A DNA stretch of 64,000 nt from Aurantiochytrium sp. KH105 (taxonomy: Eukaryota; Sar; Bigyra; Thraustochytrida; Thraustochytriidae). The first letter of the stretch is position 1; every line of letters starts with the position of its first letter. A program made the position numbers and the translations under genes. A model generated the notes under the pieces. It ran no database searches. It had not been told where the DNA came from and saw only the letters and a program-made list of their open reading frames with translations. Below are positions 28,265 through 38,370 of this stretch, piece after piece. The stretch lies in assembly GCA_003116975.1 (NCBI GenBank), contig BGKB01000210.1, positions 124,001 through 188,000 of the forward strand. Reading direction: 5' to 3'.

Positions 28265-30319
28265 TCACTCGGCATGGGCAGGAGTCATCCTGACCATCTT
28301 GCGCAGTGATTTGGGCATAATCGGATCAATCAAGACGAAATAGACCATTGTAACACCGATGGCAACAATGGACAGGAACAAGGTCACTGCGGCCTGACGC
28401 TGCTCCTCTGGAGACGTTTCGCCTTCTTCGTCGACTTCGACAACATCAACACCGACAAAGTCGAGGCCGCCTGAAACCGCCCACCAGTTAAGTGCGAGCA
28501 GAGGCCCATTTACGACAACGGTGGCCACATTGATCCAAAAGCGAATGTTTGAAGCTCGCACACCGTCGTAAAGAAAGAGAAACCGATCTGCGAGTGTCTG
28601 GAACTGCACAATAAAGGGTCTCACGAGCACAAAGGCAGCCATAGAGATGATGATACCGAGAGTTCCTGAGATCAAGTACAACCCAATGGCACCCCCACTC
28701 AAAGAAGCAAGAATGCCACCAACTGCAAGAAGCCAATGCGAGAACACGTCTCGTAAGCAGCTCTTCGGGTTCTTCGCGACGGAAGCAGTCTGCTGGCGAA
28801 CAATGCTGGCCTGTGTAATGACATGTTCTGAAAGACCGGGACCATCGTCAAAGGTCGCTTCCTCGAGACTTGCTGCGCCATCGTCGAAAGAAGGAACTCG
28901 CCTGGGATGCTTGTGCAAGCGTCTTACCCTAACAATAAGGAATCCGAAGACAGCGAGTGCAGCAATTCCGACCACGACAGTGGACAAGAAGCCTTCGAGG
29001 TCAAGCACAAGAACCGCAAGCAGAGCGTTGAATGCCTGCTCTGGAATGGCCGTGACGACCAGCATGAGAAGAACGAGAGCGCGCTCTGGCGAAGCCATCT
29101 CCCAAAGCCAAATGACAAGAGGCTTGCCGTCGTCGGTCATCTTGTCAACAATGTATTTTTGCAGCATTGGGAGGTCCCGATAGAGCGAGAGAAAGACAAA
29201 GAGGTTGAAGTACGCCACAATGAGCACGAGGATCCAGCGAACAATTGCAATGTCTTCCGCTACTGTATAGACGGCGCCAAAAATGAAGCTGATGACAAGA
29301 AAGGACATTTGAAGGTAAACTGCAAGCGAGTCCGCTGTCGCAGGGCGGCGTAGTACACCTCGTGCCCAGTTGCGGCCGGGAATGACGAGATCAAGACCTT
29401 GGACCGTATGCAGCCAGTGCGGCTGCGCCATTTCGCGAAGCGCGTCGCCAACTTGATTCAGCAACGAGTATTGGAAGCTCTGCACGACGATGAGAGTAGC
29501 GAGCATGCCAATCGAGGGCTCAAAGACCACATAGATGAGAATACCCATTATGGGATAAACGATCGTCGCCACAAAGCAAGAGAGTCCGTAGGCTTTGAGC
29601 GCCGCAGCCGTCAAATTCTGACTTGTAAAAGTAGTTGAGTTCTGCACGACGCGGTAAAAGTAAGGGGCAAGAGCGGAGGCAACAAATTCGACGGCAACCT
29701 CCACCGTCGTGAGCAAAAGAGCAATCTTGACGTAGCTGACGTCGAGACTTTTGGCCAGCTGAAGAGACTCAAATTGCATCGCCTTGCCAACAATCCACGA
29801 GAGCGAATCGATTGCGGAGAGCGAAAACACAAGTCGTGCGCTGTGCAGACGCTCTTTGGCCGTGAATAGCGGCACGGGCATTTCAGGATCTACGATATCT
29901 CCTGATGTGTGGGTTGTCTTTTTCCTGCTAGACTCTTGCGAATGAAGTCCAGACTCTGGGTGAATTCTTTCGTTTGGAAAGGCGTCCTCAAGCGTTCCGT
30001 GTCTACTACCATCGCTTGACGAAGAAGGTCTTCCTCTCGCTGCGTTAATTTGATTTGCCTCGTCAACACCTGAAGACTTGGCGGCAACATTGACACCATC
30101 GTCGTTACTCTCCGCCTGCTCTTGCTCTTGCTCTTGCTCTTGCCCTTGCTCATCGAGGTTCTCGCTGTCGTTTCTGGGTACCTCCACGCCAACGTGCAAG
30201 GTGAGCAGCTCCAGGATCAGCTTCGTCCGCCTTTTCAAGTCGAGGGCACCGTTATCGACGGCTCTCCGCTCTTCCCCCAACGCAGCGCTCTGCGTGGCGC
30301 GCGGATCGGCAGACGCCAT
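28265..30319 (-). CDS. multi-pass membrane protein, unknown function
   Basis: The 684-residue product has a hydrophilic N-terminal third (about 1-160) with an EQ repeat and Ser-rich stretches, then roughly 11-12 hydrophobic segments from about residue 165 to 665. These occur in two groups separated by a charged loop (about 485-535, with FDDGAASLEEATFDDG). The layout of two bundles with a central loop is transporter-like, but no signature of a named family is recognised; MFS-like or another secondary carrier is possible. There is no cleavable signal peptide. It diverges from the TEX264-like gene across 449 bp. Confidence 0.75.
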   Translation of the reverse strand: MASADPRATQSAALGEERRAVDNGALDLKRRTKLILELLTLHVGVEVPRNDSENLDEQGQEQEQEQEQAESNDDGVNVAAKSSGVDEANQINAARGRPSSSSDGSRHGTLEDAFPNERIHPESGLHSQESSRKKTTHTSGDIVDPEMPVPLFTAKERLHSARLVFSLSAIDSLSWIVGKAMQFESLQLAKSLDVSYVKIALLLTTVEVAVEFVASALAPYFYRVVQNSTTFTSQNLTAAALKAYGLSCFVATIVYPIMGILIYVVFEPSIGMLATLIVVQSFQYSLLNQVGDALREMAQPHWLHTVQGLDLVIPGRNWARGVLRRPATADSLAVYLQMSFLVISFIFGAVYTVAEDIAIVRWILVLIVAYFNLFVFLSLYRDLPMLQKYIVDKMTDDGKPLVIWLWEMASPERALVLLMLVVTAIPEQAFNALLAVLVLDLEGFLSTVVVGIAALAVFGFLIVRVRRLHKHPRRVPSFDDGAASLEEATFDDGPGLSEHVITQASIVRQQTASVAKNPKSCLRDVFSHWLLAVGGILASLSGGAIGLYLISGTLGIIISMAAFVLVRPFIVQFQTLADRFLFLYDGVRASNIRFWINVATVVVNGPLLALNWWAVSGGLDFVGVDVVEVDEEGETSPEEQRQAAVTLFLSIVAIGVTMVYFVLIDPIMPKSLRKMVRMTPAHAE

Positions 30320-30768
30320 GTCTCCTCTACTTTCTTCTCAGATCCTTCGTCTCGGGTCGTCGAGGGGATCGCGCGCGCGCGCTCGCAAGAAACGAATCTG
30401 GGAGTGCGGGCCATCCGCCATAGTTCTTTCCACGCAAGCACGCCAAAGTACTACACACACATTTCTTCTGTGAGGACCGTCGGTGAGGACTCGGAAGAAC
30501 GCATTTCTTCGGCCAGTTTGCCTTCTCAGAGTATCACGTTCGACTCGTCGCGGCGGAGCTCTTTCTTCGTTTCTCCGGGCAAGCTCTTGAGGTTGTTCCG
30601 GCTGGTTTTGGCCTCCTTTCTCTCAAGTCATTTGTGCAGGCATGTGCATGGATTGAACTCGGAAAAAGATCATCATGTGATGCTAGCTAGCAAGATGCTT
30701 GATGCCAAGCTGCACTGCTTGATGCATATCGGGATTGCGAGGCCCAGGCCGGGACGGGAGACGGGACG
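30320..30768. promoter_or_regulatory. divergent promoter region, membrane protein and TEX264-like gene
   Basis: This 449-bp spacer separates two divergent starts. It contains a short CG alternation at about 30370-30382. A long plus-strand frame crosses it in a Ser/Arg-rich translation that I do not regard as coding. Confidence 0.5.
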
Positions 30769-31437
30769 ATGAGCGGCGTGTTGGAGCGCGTGAGCGCGCG
30801 GGCCGAGAGCGTGAGCGCGTGGGAGGTCGCGGGCGCGGCAGCTGCAGTGGGTGTTGCAGCCGCCGTCGCGTACGCGTGGCGGCTAGGCGTGTTTTCGTCC
30901 ATGAAGGTGGAAAAGGTCGAAAGAGCGCCCATGACCGTGGCCGTGCAAAGTCTACAGTGCAACGTTGCGGACCTCGGTGGCCACTTTGAGCGTGTGATTG
31001 GTCTCTTCAACGAGGCGCTCCCAGCATTCAAGAATCGGCACCTCCCGCTCGGGATCTACTACGATGATCCTGCGGCCTTGGAGGATCCAGACAAGCTTCG
31101 CGTGGACGTGGGCGTGGTGTTGCTGGGCTCTGACGGCAGTTCCAAGCTCGACGCCGACGAGAACGAAATTGCTAAAGCATTGAAACCCCATGGCTTGAAG
31201 CTTGCGACGATTGCCAAAGGCGAGTTTGTGCAGGGAGAATGGCCTTTTGTGAACCGACTTTCGTTCGCGATTGGTCCCATGAAATTCTACGGAAAGGCAA
31301 TGAAAATTGCTGCGGAGGAAAGCTCAATCCAAGGGTGGACGGGATCGCTCGAGATTCATCACATGGGCGCCAAACCACCCTATACCGAATACGTGCTGCC
31401 TCTGACGCAGGCGATTCAAATTACAGATTTCAAGTAA
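30769..31437 (+). CDS. TEX264-like ER membrane protein (GyrI-like domain)
   Basis: The product is 222 residues. An N-terminal hydrophobic alanine/valine-rich helix (about 20-45) is followed by a GyrI-like domain. The phrase LPLGIYYDDPAALEDPDKLRVDVGVVL (about residues 92-118) closely matches the TEX264 family core (GIYYDNP...DKCR...G). TEX264 is a single-pass ER receptor that binds Atg8/LC3 for ER-phagy and helps p97 repair DNA-protein crosslinks. The family's long C-terminal tail with a LIR (F-E-E-L) is absent here, so an Atg8-receptor role is not supported; a substrate-binding role remains possible. Confidence 0.82.
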   Translation: MSGVLERVSARAESVSAWEVAGAAAAVGVAAAVAYAWRLGVFSSMKVEKVERAPMTVAVQSLQCNVADLGGHFERVIGLFNEALPAFKNRHLPLGIYYDDPAALEDPDKLRVDVGVVLLGSDGSSKLDADENEIAKALKPHGLKLATIAKGEFVQGEWPFVNRLSFAIGPMKFYGKAMKIAAEESSIQGWTGSLEIHHMGAKPPYTEYVLPLTQAIQITDFK

Positions 31438-31961
31438 CAATATTGATACCGAAGTGAAGGTTGCGGAACAAGTTGTCGACGCGGTGCAGATGCGGGGGAC
31501 GGCGATCTGCAAAGAAAAATCTTTTGCTTTTCGCATGGCACGAAAAGAATGCGAGAGTTTGTTTGGGACAACTCGCTGGGCTTTTTGAGTTCGCTTCAAG
31601 AGAGAAGGGGGGGGGGGGGGGGGGGGAGGGTATTTACAGCGAGACGGCCATTCATTAGAGAGAGAAGTCGGCCAGATGTCCTTCCATGACTACTGAACGA
31701 CCTTTCGTGGATACGGTGACCAACACCGGGTGCAAGATCGAGACCAAGCACCCTACAAATGCACCTTGCTCGAATGAGCCAAGATTTGTTCTCTACCTTG
31801 ATCAATAACAGAAGCGCCAGCCACCTGCAGCTTGCCAGACTGCCTGCCAGCCTGAAAGCGTCGACTATTGTTTGTGGGAATAAAGGAAATGTGTTGTTGG
31901 TTGCACAAAGAGATGGACGTTGCACAGAAAGACGAAAATGTCATTCAAGAATCATATATAC
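31438..31961. other. convergent 3' spacer with G20 homopolymer
   Basis: This 524-bp region lies between the stops of the TEX264-like and arginine-biosynthesis genes. An uninterrupted run of 20 G occurs at 31607-31626. No coding frame is supported. Confidence 0.6.
31607..31626. repeat. homopolymer of 20 G
   Basis: Twenty consecutive G followed by AGGG. Such a run could form a G-quadruplex; its true length may be uncertain because sequencing often miscounts such runs. Confidence 0.85.
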
Positions 31962-34790
31962 TTACGAACGGTAGCCAGCGTTGACCTCGACGTAGGTGTC
32001 AGTCAAGTCAGCGCCATAAACGACTGACTCAAAGCCAGTCTGCTTGGAGGGGTTGAGGTTGATGGTGATGTCCACAGTCTTGTAGTGGGCCGGGTAGCCG
32101 GCGGCGTTGGGAAGCTGGCAATCCTCAAGGTACTTGATGAGCTTGACTTCCTTCTCCGAGTCGAGATCGAACTCGCCGTTCTTAAAGACGAGCTCGCCAC
32201 CGACGTGGATGGTGCAGTTCTCCGCGACAGACTTGGCAAAGTCCGGGTTGACCTTGCCGACATAGGAGCCGATCGCAGCGATGATGCGGCCAAGGTTGGG
32301 GTCGTTACCGGCAATGCCAGTCTTGCAGAGCGGTGAGTTAACGACAGCCTTGGCAATGCCGTGTGCAAGCTTGGCCGAGGGTGCGCCCTCCACCTTGCAC
32401 TTCATGACGTGCTCCGTGCCCTCACCGTTGCGGACAACATCCTGGGCAAGGTCTGCGCAGACAGCGCGCACGGCGGCAGTAAGTGCAGATCGCTCAAAGG
32501 ACTTGTCAAGGGCAGCGCGCTTTCCGCTCGAGAGGAGAACGATAGAGTCCGAGGTACTCTGATCGGCGTCGACACTGATGCGGTTAAAGGATCCCTCGGC
32601 GTTGACAGCGTCGACGAGGCAGGACTGGAGAACCTCGCCATCAGCCTTGATGTCCGTCATGACATAGACAAGCATGGTGGCCATGTTGGGCTCAATCATA
32701 CCAGCGCCCTTGGCAATACCGGTGACACGGCCAAGAATGGTGCCAGAGCTGGGGTCGCGGATGACGGCGCTACGGGCCTTGGGAAAGGTGTCAGTGGTCA
32801 TAATGGCCTTGGCCGCGGGAAGCACCGAGTCACTCTGCATGTCGCTCTTGACGTTGGGAAGCGCTTCAAGCATGCTGTCGACGGGGAGGCGCCATCCGAT
32901 GACACCGGTGGAGCTGGGCATGACCGCGACATCGTCGGGAAGGCCGAGGACCTCAGCAGTACGCTTGCAGATGGCCCGGGCGTCGCTGACGCCGCCAGCG
33001 CGCGGGTGCACGTTGGAGATCTTGTTGTTGATGACAAGGGCGCCGAGCGGGCCGCGCTCGGCCAGGATCTCGCGGCAGACGCGCACGGGGGCACCGGGGA
33101 AGGCGTTCTGCGTAAACATGGCGCCGTACATGTCGGTGGGCGCGTCGGGCTTGATGACGGTGATCTTCATGGAAGCCGGGTTCGCGGTCTCCGGGAGTTC
33201 CTCAGGCTGGAATTCAAAGGTGGTGGTGCCGATGGAGAAGCCTTCCGGAAGCTTGGTGTGCTCGAGGGCGTCGAGCTTCTTCTCGTAGTCCTCAACCGAG
33301 GTGGACGCGAGCTCTGTGGCGACGGGCATCTCGACGGTAAACTTGGTTCCCTCGGCATCAGCGGCCTCCGGGCCAGCAAGCTCGTTGTCGGCCTTGACGG
33401 CGGCCACGGTCTCCGGGGAAGGCTCCGGGACGCAGGTCATGATGGCGTCCTCAAGGGCGGCAAGCGCAATGTCGAGCTCCTCCTTGGTGATGACGAGGGG
33501 CGGGCACAGGCGCACGACCATACCGGTGTCGCCAGCGCCGAGGACGAGCACGTTCTTAGAGAGGCAGTGCTTGATGACGTCCGGGACATGGGCCGAGGGG
33601 AGCTGAAGACCGGCGTAAAGGGCAGCATCGCCGAGGGGGCGGCGGACCTGAATGATGCGGTCGCCGACGCGCTCCTTGATGGCGTCGAGGCCCTTGATGA
33701 GGTAGCGGCCGTTCTCGGCAACGTTTTCGAGAAAGCCAGGGGCAAGGACCTTGTCGAGGACGACGTTGGCGGCGCGCGCGGCGACGGGGTTGCCGGCAAA
33801 GGTAGATCCGTGGGTTCCGAGCCAGGTGGCCGGCTCAAGAGAGTCGTAGGTCTTTTCGTTGATCATGACGGCGCCGATGGGGAGACCGTTGGCGAGGGGC
33901 TTTGCCAGGGTGACAAAGTCGGGGACGACACCGTACTCCTCGTAGCCCCAGACGCGGCCGTTGCCTTGGCGACCGAGACCGATCTGGACCTCGTCAAAGA
34001 TGAGCATGACACCGTGCTCGTCGCAGAGCTCACGGGCGCGCTGGAGGAACTCGCGGCGGGCGGGCGAGATGCCGCCCTCGCCCTGCACGGGCTCGACGAT
34101 GACCGCGACGACGTCGGGGCCGATGCTCTTTTCGAGGTCGGGGATGCTGTTGAAGGGGAGGTGGTCGACGTTGGGAATGAGAAGCGGCTTGAAGGGCTCG
34201 CGAATACCCGGCTTGTAGGTGACCGAGAGGGCGCCGAGGGTGCGGCCGTGAAAGGATTGCTTGAAGCCAATGAAGCGGTCACGAAGGCCCTCGCCGCGAG
34301 CGTTTTGCACAACGCGCGCGAACTTGAGAGCGCCCTCGTTGGCCTCTGTACCGGAGTTGGAGAAGAAGACCTTGCCCATGCCGGGTGCGCTGCCGAGGAG
34401 CTTTTCGGCGAGCTCGAGGCTGGGGCGTGTATGGTAGAGGTTGCTCACGTGGGCGACCTTGCCGACCTGGTCGGCGACGGCGGCGGCCCACTCCTTGTCA
34501 CCGTGTCCAAGGACGGTGACGGCGATACCAGCGCCCATGTCAACGAATTCGCTGCCGTCTTCGGCGTAGACGCGGCTGCCGACGCCCTTGTCGAAGACCA
34601 GGCCCTCGCGCATGCGCACACCGCCAGCGGCGTAGGTGGGGACGATGAACTTCTTTTCCATTTCTTCGGGCGTCATGGAGGTCGAGCTTGCGAGGCTCCG
34701 TGCGCTCTGGTACACGGCCTTGGGCATCCTGCGGCTCTGCGAGAGCGATCCGCGCGCCGCGGCAGAGGTAGCGAGTCTGCGCATCATCAT
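31962..34790 (-). CDS. fused acetylornithine aminotransferase / glutamate N-acetyltransferase, mitochondrial
   Basis: The 942-residue protein joins two arginine-pathway enzymes. Residues 1-36 are rich in Arg/Ser/Ala without acids, a likely mitochondrial presequence. Residues about 50-455 are a class III aminotransferase (ArgD type) with the PLP-contacting FDEVQIGLGR (about 265-274) and the Schiff-base lysine in TLAKPLANG (K297). After an acidic linker, residues about 510-942 are ArgJ. It has STGVIG (about 627-632) and the self-cleavage motif KGAGMIEPNMATML, with the nucleophile Thr at about 705, and it ends ...VNAGYRS as ArgJ proteins do. The ArgJ autoprocessing would split the chain in two. 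The usual ArgJ loop NSGNANACTG is replaced by NNKISNVHPR. The two halves perform consecutive steps, N-acetyl-ornithine formation and acetyl transfer back to glutamate. Confidence 0.93.
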   Translation of the reverse strand: MMMRRLATSAAARGSLSQSRRMPKAVYQSARSLASSTSMTPEEMEKKFIVPTYAAGGVRMREGLVFDKGVGSRVYAEDGSEFVDMGAGIAVTVLGHGDKEWAAAVADQVGKVAHVSNLYHTRPSLELAEKLLGSAPGMGKVFFSNSGTEANEGALKFARVVQNARGEGLRDRFIGFKQSFHGRTLGALSVTYKPGIREPFKPLLIPNVDHLPFNSIPDLEKSIGPDVVAVIVEPVQGEGGISPARREFLQRARELCDEHGVMLIFDEVQIGLGRQGNGRVWGYEEYGVVPDFVTLAKPLANGLPIGAVMINEKTYDSLEPATWLGTHGSTFAGNPVAARAANVVLDKVLAPGFLENVAENGRYLIKGLDAIKERVGDRIIQVRRPLGDAALYAGLQLPSAHVPDVIKHCLSKNVLVLGAGDTGMVVRLCPPLVITKEELDIALAALEDAIMTCVPEPSPETVAAVKADNELAGPEAADAEGTKFTVEMPVATELASTSVEDYEKKLDALEHTKLPEGFSIGTTTFEFQPEELPETANPASMKITVIKPDAPTDMYGAMFTQNAFPGAPVRVCREILAERGPLGALVINNKISNVHPRAGGVSDARAICKRTAEVLGLPDDVAVMPSSTGVIGWRLPVDSMLEALPNVKSDMQSDSVLPAAKAIMTTDTFPKARSAVIRDPSSGTILGRVTGIAKGAGMIEPNMATMLVYVMTDIKADGEVLQSCLVDAVNAEGSFNRISVDADQSTSDSIVLLSSGKRAALDKSFERSALTAAVRAVCADLAQDVVRNGEGTEHVMKCKVEGAPSAKLAHGIAKAVVNSPLCKTGIAGNDPNLGRIIAAIGSYVGKVNPDFAKSVAENCTIHVGGELVFKNGEFDLDSEKEVKLIKYLEDCQLPNAAGYPAHYKTVDITINLNPSKQTGFESVVYGADLTDTYVEVNAGYRS

Positions 34791-37264
34791 GACTGCCAGC
34801 GTTTCACAATTTTCAAGTTTCCGAAGGAGCGAGCGACCGAGCGAGCGAGCGTGCGACCGGCTACGACTGCCAACGCACTCGCCTGCCTACCTGCCTGCTT
34901 GTCTATCTGCGCACGACGATTGCCTTCTCGTCGTAACGCTGCGCGACCTGCGGTGACGCGCGACGCCAGCCGAGCCGCAGCGTTTCTCCGTGGTTTGATT
35001 TGATTTTTGTTTGGGATTTGTTTTGCTCTGCTCTGCTTTGCATTGCGATCCTCCCTCTCCCCCCATTCGCTGAGCCTCGATTTGTGCTGCTTGCTGTTGC
35101 CGGCCGGCTCCGCGACTTGTGAGTGCGCCATTCTGCACTTGGCGCGCCCGCCAGTCCCCTCGCGCCCACTGCCGCGCCAGCCACGGCCCCTTGCCCGGCT
35201 TCACAGTCGAACCGCGCCGGCCCAAGTCGACTTTCGGGCCCGCGCAAGTGGCGCATCGGCGGCTTAGTCGATGGCGAGCGAGTTGCAAATGAATCAACGA
35301 AACAACGTCAAAGTTGGAAAAGGAAGGGAGGAAGAAGGCGAGCATAAGCAAGAAAGCAACAGCAAGCAGTAGCAGTAGCAGGCAACCTGGACAGGGAACT
35401 CGTGCGTGCAGAGAAGATCCACTACAAGGCCGGCAGGCAGGCAGGCAGGCAGGCAGGCACGCAGGCAGGCACGCAGATCGATCGCCGTGCCGCTGCTGTC
35501 TCGTGCTGCTGCCTTGGCCACTGGTCACTGCCAGCAGCGCAGCAGCTGCCTCTGTTCCTCCCAAGTCGGCCTGCCTTGACGCGAACCTCGGCACCAAGGA
35601 GAGCGAGCAAGCAAGCAAGCAAGCCAGGAAGGCAAAGCAGGCTCGCTGCCGAGAGCGAGCACAAGCGGAGCAAAACAACGGAAGGGGAGGGGAAGCCCGG
35701 GAGGAAGGCAGACTCCGCAAAGGCCGGCGCGGGCAGGCAGAGAGGAAGGAAGAGGAATCGGGCGCACGCTTCGCAGAAGCGTCTCGGAACACAGAAAATG
35801 GCGGGCGGGAAAATGGCTGGTCCACGGGGCCCAGGCGTTCGTGACATTCGTACAGCACACCTCCCGGCCCAGCCCAGCGCACAGGGGCGGCCAGCCCCCC
35901 CAGGGGGGCACCCGAGCACCACCGCGTCGCGCACTCCTCGCGCACCGCGTGTGCGACGCGCCTCGAGAGGGTGTGTGCCGTGCCCGGGGACCCTTGCCTA
36001 GTTATACATAGTATGGAGGGTGGCGGGGTGAACGATCCATACGCGTCGATTGGGATGGGGACGCGGGACGCAAGGGGCGTCGTTGTTGACGGCGGCACGG
36101 GACCGGGGCGAAACTCCTCAAGTGAGTCGAGGCGGCGTGCGATCTCTTGCTGGACCGTCTCGTCGCTGGTGTGTGGCTGCAGCTGCAGCTGCAGCTGCTT
36201 TCTCCGGGACGACCTGTGAGTCCATATCTTGCGCGTCATCGACGACTCGGAGGAATCGTGCCTGATTAAGGGTTATTTTCAGGCACCTTACGCAGCGTGC
36301 TGGTGGCAAGGTGCAGAAATCCTGCTGGAGCCCGTTACACCCATGCTTGCGGGCCTTGAGGGGACGCGCTCGACCGCCTTACGGCCTTTACACATCCTTT
36401 TACAAGTGGTAGCTTCGCGCTCTTGCTCCTATTACACGCTGCTGCTGTACGTACTATTCATTATTACCGATGGCGGCGGCCTCTCGCTACCTTCGCGTGC
36501 AGTGCATTGCGCATCGCGCGCGCGTGCGCTGCAGCCATCGCCCGAGTACCGTGCATCGACCATCCATCACTGGTCTCCACGTTGTGCGTACGATTTCTCT
36601 CTTTGCACCGCATCGCATGGCACGATGGCACGCTTGCGCGCATGGTTTCTGGCAGCTCGCTGTGTTGGCGGTCCCGCTCCCGCTCCCGCTCCCGCTCCCA
36701 CGGAAAGGGAAAGCGCTTGCATGCCGCTGCCGACCGCACCGCTGCCACACGCAGCGGCCGTGCTGCTCGGCTGGCAGTGGCTGCCGCACGCACGGCAACG
36801 TCGCCCTCCCTCCGCGTCGTCATCTGGGCGAAACCAGGAGGAAGAGTCCTCCCTCCACGGCGATTCCCGGTACGGTAGGGTAGCCAACAAGCCTTGTCCG
36901 GTACGTAACCTAAGCCGCCTGCTGCCAGCTGCTGCAGCTGCTTGCAGCTGCTTGCAGCTGGCCGGCGGGCGGGACACGAGCGCAGCAGCCGCGCCGCGCG
37001 CTCGGGCTCGGCGGCTCCGAGCAGCCCGCGGCAGCGGCAGCGGCAGCGACCGCGGCTTGCTCGGCCAGCTAGCTGCAGTGGCCACTTGTGATTTGAATCC
37101 ATTTGCCGTGGTCTCGCGTCCCGATCCTGGCATTTCAAACGATCATTCGGTCATTCACAGTCAAACCCGCCGCCCGATGGTGCCGGGCGCCGAGCCGAGG
37201 CTGGCCGCACCTTGCGCCACTGCGATCGGTGCGGTGCCATCCACGCCGTGCCGTGCATGCGTGC

Positions 37265-37322
37265 AGCGCAATGCAACGCAACGCAGCGCAATGCAATGCA
37301 ATGTAATGCAATGCAATGCAAT
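37265..37322. repeat. GCAAT pentanucleotide repeat
   Basis: An array of GCAAT/ATGCA with a few variant units (GCAAC, GTAAT). The same pentamer recurs at about 53413-53442, in the other large spacer. Confidence 0.85.
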
Positions 37323-37496
37323 GCCGGCGCCTGCATTGCACCCGCTGCTTCTTTCCGCACAGCCAGGCTGCGCCAGCCTGGTCAGTCGGGTCAGCCCGGT
37401 CACCTCTCCCGGCCCCGCCTTCCATCGCGGCCGCACTCTCCTCGCCGCCACGCCTGCGCGCCTACCGCCGCCGGCCAGGCTCCGTGCGTCTCGTCG

Positions 37497-37540
37497 CTGC
37501 TCGTCTCGTCTCGTCTCGTCTCGTCTCGTCTCGTCTTGTG
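37497..37540. repeat. TCTCG pentanucleotide repeat
   Basis: About eight tandem TCTCG/CTCGT units, followed by related TCGCC/TCGCT units to about 37590. The reverse complement family (GACGA) occurs at about 54214-54240. Confidence 0.85.
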
Positions 37541-38241
37541 TCGTCTCGCGTGGCTCCGCGTCGCCTCGCTTCGCCTCGCTTCGCCTCGCAAGGAGGGTGT
37601 CGTTGATGATCCTGGCGGTGCGGGCCGCGGGACTCGCGAGCGGTTCTTGTTCGCCCCGTCCGGCTTAGGCCTCGTTTGTTTGTTTCTTTCTGCGCGTTAT
37701 TTCAACAATCACCTGGCTGGCTGGCTGGCTGGCGGCACGTCAAGGTCGTCCCCGTGCTGCCGCTGGCCGCAAGCAAGCCAGCAAGCGAGCGAGCGAGCAA
37801 GGCCTGGGCCGAGCTCCAGGATTTATTTCTGGACGTTGGACTGCTAGCTAGCTTGCTCTTTTCGCCGGCCCTCCTTTCTTTCATCTGTCGGCCTGTCGAT
37901 CTGCCTGCCTGGAGCTCAGGCTGGACTCTCTCTCTCCAACAACTCTCTGACCTCGAGTTGCCTTCGCATTACCGCGCACTGCTGTGCATTACTGCGCGGT
38001 ACCGCGTCGCATTGCACTGCGCGGCCTCGCCTTGCATTGCGCTGCACTGCGCGGCGCGGCACTGCATTTCGTGCACTCGTGCACTGCGATTTTGTTAGTT
38101 GCTGGGGTGCATTACACATCGCGCTCGCATTACACGCCGAAGCGGAGCGAACCCCGCCGGCCAGACAGAGGCAGGCAAACAAACAGAGCGAGCAAAATCC
38201 TGTGCAGGCCGGCAAACCCGAAACCGCAAGAGGCCCCGGCC

Positions 38242-38245
<4 letters not shown>

Positions 38246-38282
<37 letters not shown>
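38246..38282 (+). repeat. CAG trinucleotide repeat in the leader of the acyl-CoA dehydrogenase gene
   Basis: About 12 CAG units lie 88 bp upstream of the dehydrogenase ATG on the sense strand, followed by an AAGC tetramer run. If transcribed they are in the 5' leader. Confidence 0.8.
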
Positions 38283-38284
<2 letters not shown>

Positions 38285-38370
38285 GCAAGCAAGCAAGCCA
38301 AGCAAGCGCACGGCACAGCGGCGCGGCGGAGCGGAGCAGAGGAGTCAAACGAAACGAAACGAAGGCAACC

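Larger units (their letters stand above)
34791..38370. other. large gene-poor repeat-rich spacer
   Basis: This 3.6-kb region separates two divergent genes. It contains GGCA repeats (about 35430-35477), CTGCAG-type repeats (36178-36202 and 36925-36965), a GCAAT pentamer array (about 37265-37322), TCTCG pentamers (about 37497-37540) and a CAG run (38246-38282). Several ORFs of 100-480 codons cross it, but their translations are Arg/Ser/Ala/Cys-rich repeat products. I see no supported gene, tRNA or snRNA. Confidence 0.6.

Noticed and set aside
31950-31966. Donor-like GTAAGT at the end of the ArgD-ArgJ gene as evidence of a further exon
   Set aside because: ArgJ proteins normally end with this ...NAGYRS-like sequence, so the stop is the true end. 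It warns that the similar signal in the cyclase may also be chance.
32361-35003. 880-codon plus-strand ORF antisense to the arginine-pathway gene
   Set aside because: It exists because GC-rich codon bias of the real gene removes stops on the other strand. Its translation is Gly/Asp/Val/Leu/His-rich with no motif, while the minus strand encodes two complete recognisable enzymes.
34887-36239. 450-codon minus-strand ORF in the first large spacer
   Set aside because: Composition follows the underlying repeats (Cys/Leu/Ala/Arg runs) and overlaps other open frames equally well. A short stretch near its start looks protein-like but is not enough.
36229-37668. 479-codon plus-strand ORF in the first large spacer
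   Set aside because: Crosses GCAAT and TCTCG arrays and translates into repeat peptides (CNAMQCN, SRLVSSRLVSS).
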